Below, piece by piece: positions 33,903 through 42,462 of a DNA stretch of 64,000 bases. The notes beneath the pieces were generated by a model. That model had not been told where the DNA came from. It worked only from the letters and a program-made list of their open reading frames with translations, and did no database searches. The DNA lies in the NCBI RefSeq assembly GCF_038049925.1, contig NZ_CP145809.1, positions 3,320,599 through 3,384,598 on the forward strand. The letters run 5' to 3'. Position numbers and translations under genes: made by a program. This stretch comes from Georgenia sp. M64 (GTDB taxonomy: Bacteria > Actinomycetota > Actinomycetes > Actinomycetales > Actinomycetaceae). Position 1 is the stretch's first letter; the number at the start of each line of letters is the position of its first letter.

Positions 33903-35099
33903 TCAGCGCACCCGCGGCCAGAGGGTCTCCACCGCGGCGTCGTCGGCGTCGCGCAGCACCCGCAGGACGTTGCCGCCGACGAGCGCGGCGAGCTCCGCCC
34001 GGGACCAGCCGCGCTCGGCCAGGGCGTCCAGGAGCCGGGGGTAGCCCGAGACGTCCTCGAGCCCGTCGGGGAGCCGGTCGACGCCGTCGTAGTCGCCGCC
34101 GAGACCGATGTGGTCGACCCCGGCGACCTCGCGGGCGTGCTCGACGTGCCGCACGACGTCCGCGATGCCGACCGTGGGCCGGGGGTGGTCGGCCTCCCAC
34201 CGGGCGAGCTCCTCCTCGGGCACCGCCGTGTGCAGGGCCGTGTCGTTCTCGACGACGGCCACGGCGGGGTCCTCCCCCGGCCGGGGTGCCCGGGGCCACG
34301 GGAAGGCGTGCTCACCGAGGGCCTCCTGGGCCTCGCGCCACCACCGGGCCGCCGCCACGGAGAGGAAGGACGGCACGAAGGTCAGCTGGACGACGCCGCC
34401 GTTGCCGGCCAGCCGGGCCAGGACGGCGTCGGAGACGTTGCGCGGGTGGTCGCCCTCGGCCCGGGCGGAGGAGTGGGAGAACATCACCGGCGCGGCCGCG
34501 ACGTCGAGCGCGGCGTGCTGGGTGGTCTCCGCGGTGTGCGAGAGGTCCACGAGCACCCCGATGCGGTTCATCTCCGCGACCACCGCCCGGCCGGTGGCGT
34601 CCAGCCCGCCGGCGACCTCGGTGCCGGTGGCCGAGTCCGCCCAGGACGTGGAGTCGTTGTGCGTGAGGGTGAGGTAGCGCACCCCCAGCCGGGCCAGCGC
34701 CCGCAGCACGCCCGCGGAGCCGGCGATGGCGTGGCCGCCCTCGGCACCGAGGAGAGCGGCGATCCGGCCGGAGCTGAAGGCCGCGAGCACGTCCGGCTCG
34801 GTGCAGGCCAGGGCGAACGTGCCCGGGTAGCGGGCGACGAGCCGGTGCACGAGGTCGATCTGCTCCAGCGTGCCCACCACCGCCTCCGGCTCGGGCAGGG
34901 TGGACGGGACGAACACCGACCAGAACTGGGCGCCGACCCGCCCGGCCCGCAGGCGTGGGATGTCGGTGTGGAAGCCCGTCCTGGGCCGGTCGAGGTCCTC
35001 GACGGAGGACCCGGCCCGGCCGCGCAGGGCGTAGGGCCAGTCGTTGTGGCCGTCGACGAGCGGAATCTCGGCCAGGACCTGCTCGACGAGCTCGTGCAC
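33903..35099 (-). CDS. Membrane dipeptidase (peptidase family M19)
   Basis: 398-aa zinc dipeptidase of the renal dipeptidase/AC family. Metal ligands are visible: IPLVDGHNDWPYAL (HxD), LLGAEGGHAIAGS (bridging Glu), DLSHTAE and FSHSSAR (His ligands), and HIGLGGDYDGVDRLP (Asp). No signal peptide is seen, so it is probably cytoplasmic. GTG 35099 is preceded by AGGAGG at ideal spacing; the frame stays open to 35258 through 30-bp repeat DNA and is not used. It may degrade dipeptides or D-amino-acid-containing peptides. Confidence 0.92.
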   Translation of the reverse strand: MHELVEQVLAEIPLVDGHNDWPYALRGRAGSSVEDLDRPRTGFHTDIPRLRAGRVGAQFWSVFVPSTLPEPEAVVGTLEQIDLVHRLVARYPGTFALACTEPDVLAAFSSGRIAALLGAEGGHAIAGSAGVLRALARLGVRYLTLTHNDSTSWADSATGTEVAGGLDATGRAVVAEMNRIGVLVDLSHTAETTQHAALDVAAAPVMFSHSSARAEGDHPRNVSDAVLARLAGNGGVVQLTFVPSFLSVAAARWWREAQEALGEHAFPWPRAPRPGEDPAVAVVENDTALHTAVPEEELARWEADHPRPTVGIADVVRHVEHAREVAGVDHIGLGGDYDGVDRLPDGLEDVSGYPRLLDALAERGWSRAELAALVGGNVLRVLRDADDAAVETLWPRVR

Positions 35100-35160
35100 G
35101 GCGGTCCTCCTGACGGCGGCCGGGGCCCCGCGGGTCCGCCGGGGCGCGGTGGTGCCCATC

Positions 35161-35250
35161 ATCGTCGCCGGGCGACGACGGCGCGCGGGAACCGAGGCCG
35201 AGCGACGACGCCGCTCGGGAACCGTCGCCGGGCGACGACGGGCACGAACC
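35161..35250. repeat. 30-bp tandem repeat x3
   Basis: Three consecutive 30-bp units (35161-35190, 35191-35220, 35221-35250) each contain GCGACGACG followed by a CGGGAAC- or CACGAAC-type end. It lies between the divergent dipeptidase and GNAT genes. Confidence 0.75.
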
Positions 35251-35316
35251 GAGCCCATGCGGTCCGGTCGCGGAAATCGATGGCGCCACGCCGCCGGTCA
35301 CCGGTTCACTGACGTC

Positions 35317-36228
35317 ATGGACGTCGCCACCCTCGAGGGCCTGCCCACCGGCCTCACCCACCGCCCGCTCGTCCCCGGCGACGCCGCCGCCCTCACGGCG
35401 ATCATCGCCACCGAGGAGCTCGCCGACACCGGCGAGGTCTCCATCGAGGAGGCCGACATCGTCGCGGACTGGCAGCGGCCCGGTTTCGACCTCGCCACGT
35501 CCGCCGTCGGCGTCCTCGACGGCGGGCGCCTCGTCGCCTACGCCGAGCACTCCGGCGCCGACCGCGCCGACGCCTCGGTCCACCCGAGCCACCACGGCCG
35601 GGGCATCGGCACCGCGCTGGCGGACTGGGTGCGCCGGACCGCCCGGGCCCGCGGCGCCTCGGTCGTGGGGATGCCCGTGCCGGTCGGCTCCCCCGGCGAC
35701 CGTCTCCTCGACGCGCTCGGCTGGCGCGTGCGCTGGACCAGCTGGGTGCTCAGCCTGCCGGAGGGCCGCGAGGTCCGGCCCCAGCCGCTCCCCGCCGGCT
35801 ACGCGCTGCGGGAGGCGGCCGCCGCCGACCACCGGGCGGTGTGGACGGTCGTCGAGGACGCCTTCCTCGAGTGGTCGGTGCGGGAGCGGCAGACCTTCGA
35901 GGACTTCGCCGCGCAGGTCATGCTCCGGCCCGGGTTCGAGCCGTGGAACCTGCGGGTCGTCACCGACCCGGCGGGCGACGTCGTCGGGGCGTCCTTCGTC
36001 GTCGTCGCGCACGGCGAGGGCTACGTGGACCGGTTGGCGGTGCGCCGCGACCAGCGCGGCCGGGGCCTGGCGACGGCGTTGCTCGCCGACTCCTTCGCCC
36101 GCGCCCGGGAGCACGGGGCCACCCGGTCGGGCCTGAGCACCGACTCGCGTACGGGCGCCCTGGGGCTCTACGAGCGGGTCGGCATGGAGGCCACCCAGAC
36201 CTGGGTCAACCGCGCCACGGAGGTCTGA
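35317..36228 (+). CDS. Tandem GNAT N-acetyltransferase
   Basis: 303 aa with two GNAT folds. The N-terminal one (about 1-145) has HPSHHGRGIGTALADWV; the C-terminal one (about 155-303) has VDRLAVRRDQRGRGLATALL and GLYERVGMEATQTW, both with the R/Q-x-x-G-x-G/A acetyl-CoA loop. This double-GNAT form resembles mycothiol synthase and many actinobacterial relatives, but MshD-specific features were not identified. ATG 35317 precedes the first strand. The substrate is unknown. Confidence 0.85.
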   Translation: MDVATLEGLPTGLTHRPLVPGDAAALTAIIATEELADTGEVSIEEADIVADWQRPGFDLATSAVGVLDGGRLVAYAEHSGADRADASVHPSHHGRGIGTALADWVRRTARARGASVVGMPVPVGSPGDRLLDALGWRVRWTSWVLSLPEGREVRPQPLPAGYALREAAAADHRAVWTVVEDAFLEWSVRERQTFEDFAAQVMLRPGFEPWNLRVVTDPAGDVVGASFVVVAHGEGYVDRLAVRRDQRGRGLATALLADSFARAREHGATRSGLSTDSRTGALGLYERVGMEATQTWVNRATEV

Positions 36229-36360
36229 GCCGCCGCGCTCGGCTCCACGCTCGCGCGCATCCGCCGCCGTCGCGCGCGTCCGCGCCCGCGACACGCCCGC
36301 CCTTCGCTAGCATCCGGCCAGGTCGGGACGTCGCGGCCACCGACGAACCCCAGGAGCCCG

Positions 36361-37305
36361 ATGAGCCAGCTCGCCATCGAGACCACCGCCCTGCGCCGGA
36401 CGTACCGCGGCCGGGGCGGGACCCGGGTGGGGGTCGAGGGCCTGGACCTGCGCGTCCCGGTCGGCGGCGTCCACGGGTTCCTCGGGCCGAACGGCTCGGG
36501 GAAGACCACCACGATCCGCATGCTCCTCGGCCTCGTCCGGGCCGAGTCCGGCACGATGCGCCTGTTCGGGCAGGAGGTGCCCGAGCACCTGCCCGACGTC
36601 GTGGGCCGGGTCGGGGCGATCGTGGAGTCCCCACGGTTCTTCCCCACCTTCACCGGCCGGCGGAACCTCGAGCTGCTCGCCGGCGCGGTCGGCGCCCCGC
36701 GCGCCCGGGTCGGTGAGGTCCTCGAGGCCACCGGCCTCGCCGGGCGCGACCGCGACCGGTACAAGGGCTACTCCCTCGGCATGAAGCAGCGGCTCGCGAT
36801 CGCCGCGACCCTCCTGAAGTCACCGGACCTGCTCATCTTCGACGAGCCGACCAACGGGCTCGACCCCGCCGGCATCCGGGACATCCGCCGCACGATGCGC
36901 CGGCTCGGGGACGAGGGACGCACCGTGCTGGTCTCGAGCCACATCCTCGCCGAGGTCGAGCAGGTCGCGGACACGGTCTCGATCATCGGACGGGGGCGTC
37001 TGCTCGCCGAGGGGCGCGTGGCCGACGTCATCGGCGACCGTGGGGTCCGGGCGGTGCGCGTGGGGGTGCCCGACCCGGCCGCCGCCGCGCAGGTCCTGAC
37101 GGCGGCCGGCCTGCAGGTGCGGCCCGAGGGTCCGGCCCTGCACGTCACCGGCGTCGACGACCCCGCCCGCATCACCGAGGTCCTCGCCCGGGCGGCCATC
37201 TTCGTCCACGAGCTCACCCCGCTGCGGGCCGATCTGGAGTCGGTCTTCCTCGACCTCACCGCGCCCGGCTGGGGCGCGCAGCCCGGCGGCGGTGAGCAGC
37301 GGTGA
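36361..37305 (+). CDS. ABC transporter ATP-binding protein
   Basis: 314-aa exporter-type ATPase. Walker A GPNGSGKTTT, signature YSLGMKQRLAIA, Walker B LLIFDEPTNGLDPAG and switch SSHILAEVEQ are all intact, as in the bacitracin/DrrA-like group with a C-terminal extension. The stop overlaps the permease GTG by GTGA (37302-37305), so the two form one transporter. The substrate is unknown; CcmA/NatA-type exporters of drugs, lipids or ions are the nearest class. Confidence 0.92.
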   Translation: MSQLAIETTALRRTYRGRGGTRVGVEGLDLRVPVGGVHGFLGPNGSGKTTTIRMLLGLVRAESGTMRLFGQEVPEHLPDVVGRVGAIVESPRFFPTFTGRRNLELLAGAVGAPRARVGEVLEATGLAGRDRDRYKGYSLGMKQRLAIAATLLKSPDLLIFDEPTNGLDPAGIRDIRRTMRRLGDEGRTVLVSSHILAEVEQVADTVSIIGRGRLLAEGRVADVIGDRGVRAVRVGVPDPAAAAQVLTAAGLQVRPEGPALHVTGVDDPARITEVLARAAIFVHELTPLRADLESVFLDLTAPGWGAQPGGGEQR

Positions 37306-38291
37306 CGCGCCTGCTCGTCGTCGAGCTCCGCCGGCTGTTCTCCCGGCGCCTGGTGGTCCTGGCCATGGCCGGCGCCCTGGTGGCGACGGCGCTCGTCCTG
37401 GCGGGGGTGTGGCAGTCCTCCCGCCCGATGTCCGGCGACGCGCGGGCCCGGGCCGTGGCCGAGCTCGAGAGGGCGCAGGCGGACTGGGCGGAGAACGGTG
37501 ACGAGAACGTCGCGCAGTGCGTGGCCGCTGAGGAGCGCGAGCGCGAGCTCTCCGGCGGGGACGTCGATTTCGGGTGCGACCAGATGGAGCCGCAGGAGGA
37601 GTGGTTCCTCGTCACGGCGCCGCCGCTCGAGGACTCCCTGCCCGGGGTGCTCGCCGGGCACGCGTACCTGCTCGTCCTTCTCGCCCTGCTCGTCGGCGCG
37701 ACCTTCACGGCGGCCGAGGTGAGCACCGGCTCGCTGAGCACGTGGCTGACGTTCGAGCCCCGGCGGCTGCGGGTCTACGCCAGCAAGCTCCTCGCGGGGA
37801 CCCTCGGGGTGCTGCCCGCGACCGTGGTCCTGGTCGGGCTGCTGGTCGGGGGCGCGTGGCTCGTCGCCCAGGGGTTCGGCCTCGCGGGGACCATGACGTC
37901 GCGGGACTGGGGCGACGCGGGCGCGACGGCGCTGCGGGTCCTCGCCCTGACGGCGCTCGTCACCCTGGCCGGCGCCGCCCTCGGCATCCTCCTGCGCCAC
38001 ACCGCCGGGGTCCTCGGCGCGGTCGTGGGCTACGTGGTCGTCGTCGAGCTCGTCCTCGCCAACCTGCTCCCCCGCCTTCAGCCCTGGCTGATGCTGAAGA
38101 ACGTCGAGGGCTGGGTCGCCGGCGGCACCGTCTACTTCCTCCAGACCTGCACCACCGACGCCACCGGCACCATCTGCGACGTCACCGAGCGCGCGCTGCC
38201 GCTGACGCACAGCGTCGTCTACCTCCTCGTCCTGACCGCCCTCGCCGTCGGCGCCGGGGCGCTGGCCATCCGGCGCCGCGACGCCGTCTGA
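37302..38291 (+). CDS. ABC transporter permease (ABC2 type)
   Basis: 329-aa membrane partner of the preceding ATPase. One N-terminal helix (LVVLAMAGALVATALVLAG) is followed by an extracellular segment of about 75 aa with Cys residues, then five helices, ending in VYLLVLTALAVGAGALAIRRRD. This is the ABC-2/NatB layout. Translation starts at GTG 37302, overlapping the ATPase stop. Its last 73 bp overlap the end of the convergent P-type ATPase gene. Confidence 0.88.
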   Translation: MTRLLVVELRRLFSRRLVVLAMAGALVATALVLAGVWQSSRPMSGDARARAVAELERAQADWAENGDENVAQCVAAEERERELSGGDVDFGCDQMEPQEEWFLVTAPPLEDSLPGVLAGHAYLLVLLALLVGATFTAAEVSTGSLSTWLTFEPRRLRVYASKLLAGTLGVLPATVVLVGLLVGGAWLVAQGFGLAGTMTSRDWGDAGATALRVLALTALVTLAGAALGILLRHTAGVLGAVVGYVVVVELVLANLLPRLQPWLMLKNVEGWVAGGTVYFLQTCTTDATGTICDVTERALPLTHSVVYLLVLTALAVGAGALAIRRRDAV

Positions 38292-40954
38292 GACCCCGCG
38301 CGCAGGTGCTTGTCGACCGCGTCGACGGCGAGCAGCACCGGCCCGGCGGCAGCCGCGACGGCCCAGCCGGCCGCCGGCGGGGCCGCGTGCCCGAGCAGGA
38401 GGGCGACCGGCGCGACGAGGAGGACGACGACGGAGAAGGCGAGCTCGACCGTCGCAGCGGGAAGGAGGAGCCGGTTGGTCGTCCAGCCGAGGTCGCCGGG
38501 CCACCGGGTGGAGCTGCGGCAGGCGAAGGCGTTGGCGGTCTGGGCGAGCACCACCGTCATGAACGCCGCTCCGGAGGCGGCCGCGAGGTCCCGGCCGGTC
38601 GGGAAGGACCCGCCGGGCCGCCACCTGGCGGCGGCGAGGGAGACGACGAAAGCGAGCATCGTCATCGCCGCCACGAGCGGCCCGAGCAGCCCGAACGACC
38701 GCCGCAGGACGGTCCGGCTCAGCAGACGTCCGCGCACCGGCGGGCCGTCGAGCAGGTGCCGGGCCGGCGGCTCGGCACCCAGCGCCGTCGCCGAGAGCGT
38801 GTCGGTGCCCAGGTCGAGGGCGATGATCTGCAGGACGCCCAGCGCCAGGGGGAACCGGCCGCCCGAGAGCGCCCAGACGAGGAACGGGGTGAGCTCGGCG
38901 ACGTTGTCGGTGAGGTGGTAGGTGAGGAAGCGCCGGACGTTGACGAAGGTCGCCCGCCCCTGCTCGATGCCCGCGACGATCGAGGCGAACGCGTCGTCGA
39001 GGAGGACGAGGTCGGCGGCCTCACGGGCGACGTCGGTGCCGGAGCGGCCCATCGCCACCCCGATGTCCGCCTCGTGCAGGGCCGGGGCGTCGTTGACGCC
39101 GTCGCCGGTCATCGCCACGACGTGGCCGCGCGAGCGCAGCGCCCGGGCGATGCGGAGCTTGTCCTCCGGCGAGACGCGGGCGACGACGACGCCGTCGTGG
39201 TCGAGCAGCGCCGCCAGGACCCGCTCCTCCGCCGGCAGGTCCGCGCCGGTGAGCAGCGGCGCCCCGGGGCGGCTCAGCCCGACCTCGGCGGCGATCGCCG
39301 CCGCGGTCGCCGGGTGGTCCCCGGTGACCATCGCGACGGCGACCCCGGCGCGCCGGCACGCGGCGAGGGAGGCGGCGACGTCGTCGCGCGGCGGGTCCTC
39401 CAGCGCCAGCAGACCGAGCAGGCGCAGCCCAGCCCCCGCCTCCTCGGGCGTGGTCGGGAGGTCGCCGGCCAGCGGGGCGCCGGCGACGGCGATCACCCGC
39501 AGCCCCCGCGCCGTGAGCGTCTCGACCTGGGCGTGGGCGGCGTCGAGCACCGTGCCCTCCGCCGTCGTCGGGCCGGCGGGTCCGCACAGCGGCAGCACGC
39601 CGTCCGGAGCGCCCTTGACGACGACGCCACCGGCCACGACCACCGACATCCGGCGGACCCGCGGGTCGAAGGGGAAGCGCCGGTCGACGGGGTGGCCGCG
39701 CCGGTCCGCCTCCGTGTCGACGCCGAGGCGGCGGGCGAACGCGTCGAGTGCCGCCTCCATCGGGTCACCGTGCGCCTCCCAGACGCCGCGCACCTCAAGC
39801 GCGTAGCCGGTGGAGCAGCGCACCGCCGCGAGGGCGAGGGCCACGCAGGCCCGCTCGGCGTCATCCCCCGGAGTACCGGCGGCGTCGTGCCCCGACGTAC
39901 GGGCGCCGTCGTCCCAGGTGTCAACGGCGCCGCCGGCGTGCCCGCCCGGCCGGCGGCCCGGGACCCGGGTCAGCCGGGCGGTCGGCCCGTAGCCGGTGCC
40001 GTCGACGACCACCCCGCCCGCCGGCGTCCACGCCTCGACCACCGTCATCTCGTTGCGGGTGAGCGTGCCGGTCTTGTCGGTGCACACGAAGGTGGTCGAG
40101 CCGAGCGTCTCGACGGCCTCGAGGTTGCGCACGAGGATCTGCCGCTTCGCCATCTGCTCGGCGCCCCACGCCAGCGAGAGCGTCACGGTCGGTAGCAGCG
40201 CCTCGGGGACGAGGGCGACGGTGACGCCGACGGCGAAGACGAACCCGTCCTGCACCGGGTTGCCCACGAGCAGGGAGATCCCCAGGAACGCCGCGCCGAC
40301 GCCCACCGCGATCCCGGCGACCACCCGCACGAGGGCCCGCAGCTCGCGGGTGAGCGGGGTGTCGGGCGAGGCGGACGTCGTCAGCCGGGCGATGCCGGCG
40401 AGGCGGGTGCCCGCGCCGGTGGCCCGCACTCGCGCCTGCGCCTCCCCCTCGACGAGGAACGTCCCGGCGAAGACCGCCTCCCCGTCCGCCACGGCCGCGG
40501 CACCGCTCTCGCCGGTGAGCATGGCGGTCTCGACGAGGAGTCGGTTCCCGCGCTCGACGACGGCGTCGGCGGGCACCCGGTCCCCGCTCTCGAGGAGCAG
40601 GAGGTCGCCGACGACGACCTCCGCGGCCTCGACGATGCGGCGCCGCCCGTCCCGCCGGACGGTGACCTGGGTGGGGAGCATGGCGCTCAGGCGGTCGGCT
40701 GCGCGGTCGGCCCTCGCCTGCTGGGCGAGGGCGAACACCGCGTTGAGGACGACGACGGCGGCGATGGCGGCAGCGAGCTCGGGCAGCCGGCCGAGCAGCG
40801 CCAGCCCCGCGGCCGCCCAGAGCATGAGGGCGAAGAAGTGGGTGAGCTCGCCGGCGAGCCGGCGCGCCGCCGAGGGACGACGCGCTGCGGGTAGGAGGTT
40901 CGGACCGTCCCGGGCGAGCCGGACCGCCGCCTCCGCCTGGGTCAGACCGGCCAT
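38219..40954 (-). CDS. Cation-transporting P-type ATPase (P2-like)
   Basis: 911-aa ATP-driven cation pump. Order: N-terminal cation_ATPase_N (LTQAEAAVRLARDGPNLLP), TM1-2, actuator with TGES, TM3-4 with the ion motif VPEALLPTVTLSL, phosphorylation site DKTGTLT, nucleotide domain KGAPDGVLPLCG, hinge MTGDGVNDAPAL, then six more helices. The motif reads PEAL where most relatives have PEGL. The ion (Ca2+, Na+ or Mg2+) cannot be decided. A Gly/Asp-rich insert (about 345-380) is unusual. The 3' end overlaps the convergent ABC permease by 73 bp. Confidence 0.9.
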   Translation of the reverse strand: MAGLTQAEAAVRLARDGPNLLPAARRPSAARRLAGELTHFFALMLWAAAGLALLGRLPELAAAIAAVVVLNAVFALAQQARADRAADRLSAMLPTQVTVRRDGRRRIVEAAEVVVGDLLLLESGDRVPADAVVERGNRLLVETAMLTGESGAAAVADGEAVFAGTFLVEGEAQARVRATGAGTRLAGIARLTTSASPDTPLTRELRALVRVVAGIAVGVGAAFLGISLLVGNPVQDGFVFAVGVTVALVPEALLPTVTLSLAWGAEQMAKRQILVRNLEAVETLGSTTFVCTDKTGTLTRNEMTVVEAWTPAGGVVVDGTGYGPTARLTRVPGRRPGGHAGGAVDTWDDGARTSGHDAAGTPGDDAERACVALALAAVRCSTGYALEVRGVWEAHGDPMEAALDAFARRLGVDTEADRRGHPVDRRFPFDPRVRRMSVVVAGGVVVKGAPDGVLPLCGPAGPTTAEGTVLDAAHAQVETLTARGLRVIAVAGAPLAGDLPTTPEEAGAGLRLLGLLALEDPPRDDVAASLAACRRAGVAVAMVTGDHPATAAAIAAEVGLSRPGAPLLTGADLPAEERVLAALLDHDGVVVARVSPEDKLRIARALRSRGHVVAMTGDGVNDAPALHEADIGVAMGRSGTDVAREAADLVLLDDAFASIVAGIEQGRATFVNVRRFLTYHLTDNVAELTPFLVWALSGGRFPLALGVLQIIALDLGTDTLSATALGAEPPARHLLDGPPVRGRLLSRTVLRRSFGLLGPLVAAMTMLAFVVSLAAARWRPGGSFPTGRDLAAASGAAFMTVVLAQTANAFACRSSTRWPGDLGWTTNRLLLPAATVELAFSVVVLLVAPVALLLGHAAPPAAGWAVAAAAGPVLLAVDAVDKHLRAGSQTASRRRMASAPAPTARAVRTRR

Positions 40955-41129
40955 GGCCCCTCCGCCTCACGGACGGTGCACCGCAGGTCCGATGGGGCCG
41001 CCGACGTCCGCGGAGGCCGGCGTGCGCCGCCGTCCCGACCAGCATGCGCCGTCGTCGGCCCGCCAGGTCAGGTCCGTTGGTCCCCACGGGTCTGCCGCTC
41101 CGAGCGCCACCTCGCGGGAGACGGCCTGC

Positions 41130-42275
41130 TCAGGTGGCGAGCGGCCAGTGCGGGTGCTCCACCGCGCGGCCCTGGAACGACAGGATCGCCCGGTTCTGCA
41201 CGACGCCGTCGCGGATCTCGACGGCGCGCGCGATCGTCCGGTTCCGCTCCCAGGCGTCGGGCCCCTCCATGACGGGACGCAGGAAGGGCAGCAGCGCGAC
41301 GGAGTTCTCCCACGTGGCGGAGTTCCACAGGTAGGACGGGCTGTGGTCGACCGCGTAGTACAGGACGTTCTCACCCACGGTGAGGGTCGGGTCCTCGAAC
41401 GTCGTCGGGCGCGCCCAGCTGAACCCCATGCCCGCGTCGCAGGAGACGTCGACGACGACCGTCCCGGGCCGCAACGACGGCAGGTCCTCGTCGGTGAGGA
41501 ACATCTGCGGGGCGTCGGTGTCCTGGAGGACGCAGTTGACGATGACGTCGTGCCCCGCGAGGAACTCGGCCAGCGGGACCGGCCCGTCGTCGGTGGCGAC
41601 CTCGCCGGTGTGCGGCGGTTCGTCGCTGTCGAAGTGGATGATCCGGGCGGCGTGGATGGGGGCGGCGACGGCCGCGATCTGGCGGTGGGTGAGGACGTCG
41701 ACGTCGTGCACCCCGAGCGCCTGGAGCGCCGTGACGGCGCCGCGGGCGGTCGCCCCGAAACCGATGACGACCGCGCTCAGCCGCCGGCCGTAGTCACCGG
41801 TGGTCCCGGCGAGCTGCATCGCGTGGAGGATGGAGCAGTAGCCCGCGAGCTCGTTGTTCTTGTGGAAGACGTGGAGGCTGAACGAGCCGTCCGCGTTCCA
41901 GTGGTTCATCGCCTCGAACGCGATGAGCGTCAGGGAGCGGTCGATCGCCACCTGCGTGAGCTCGTGGTCCTGGACGCAGTGCGGCCACCCCCACAGCACC
42001 TGCCCCCTGCGCAGCGCCGCGATCTCCTCGATGAGCGGCTTGGGCTGGAGCACGACGTCGCACTCCTCGACGAGCTCGGCCCGGGTGCGGAAGCCCCCGA
42101 CCACCCGCTCCAGGGCGGCGTCCGGGACGCCGAAGCGCTCGCCGTACCCGCGCTCGAGGAGGACGTGGCCCCTCAGGTCGTCGGGGATCCGCGCGAGGTG
42201 CCTGGGGTGGATGGCGAGGCGGCGCTCGTTCTCCTTGCACGACGACCCCATGACGCCGAGGCTGAGCAGCGTCAT
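41130..42275 (-). CDS. N5-(carboxyethyl)ornithine synthase-like / AlaDH-PNT family enzyme
   Basis: 381-aa NAD(P)-linked enzyme of the alanine dehydrogenase/transhydrogenase fold. MGSSCKENERRLAIHP and LERGYGERFGVPD form the N-terminal substrate domain; VVIGFGATARGAVTALQALG (about 165-185) is the nucleotide-binding loop. WGWPHCVQ, AFEAMNHW and FHKNNELAGYC are characteristic of the carboxyethyl-ornithine synthase group, which reductively condenses pyruvate with an amino acid. GGAGG precedes ATG 42275. The reaction on ornithine or lysine is inferred; the gene has no biosynthetic neighbours. Confidence 0.78.
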   Translation of the reverse strand: MTLLSLGVMGSSCKENERRLAIHPRHLARIPDDLRGHVLLERGYGERFGVPDAALERVVGGFRTRAELVEECDVVLQPKPLIEEIAALRRGQVLWGWPHCVQDHELTQVAIDRSLTLIAFEAMNHWNADGSFSLHVFHKNNELAGYCSILHAMQLAGTTGDYGRRLSAVVIGFGATARGAVTALQALGVHDVDVLTHRQIAAVAAPIHAARIIHFDSDEPPHTGEVATDDGPVPLAEFLAGHDVIVNCVLQDTDAPQMFLTDEDLPSLRPGTVVVDVSCDAGMGFSWARPTTFEDPTLTVGENVLYYAVDHSPSYLWNSATWENSVALLPFLRPVMEGPDAWERNRTIARAVEIRDGVVQNRAILSFQGRAVEHPHWPLAT

Positions 42276-42462
42276 CGGACCTCCTCGTGACCGGACGTCC
42301 GTCCGAGCGGCGGCGCGGTCCGGCCTCGTCGGCAGCGTACGCCGAGAGGCCGCCGGGCGGACCGCGTTGGCCCGGTCCGGCACCGGCCGACGGGCCGCAT
42401 CGCGCCGGACCGTAGAATCTCCTGACGGCCCACCGCGGGCAGCCCAGCACCCAGGAGGACGA

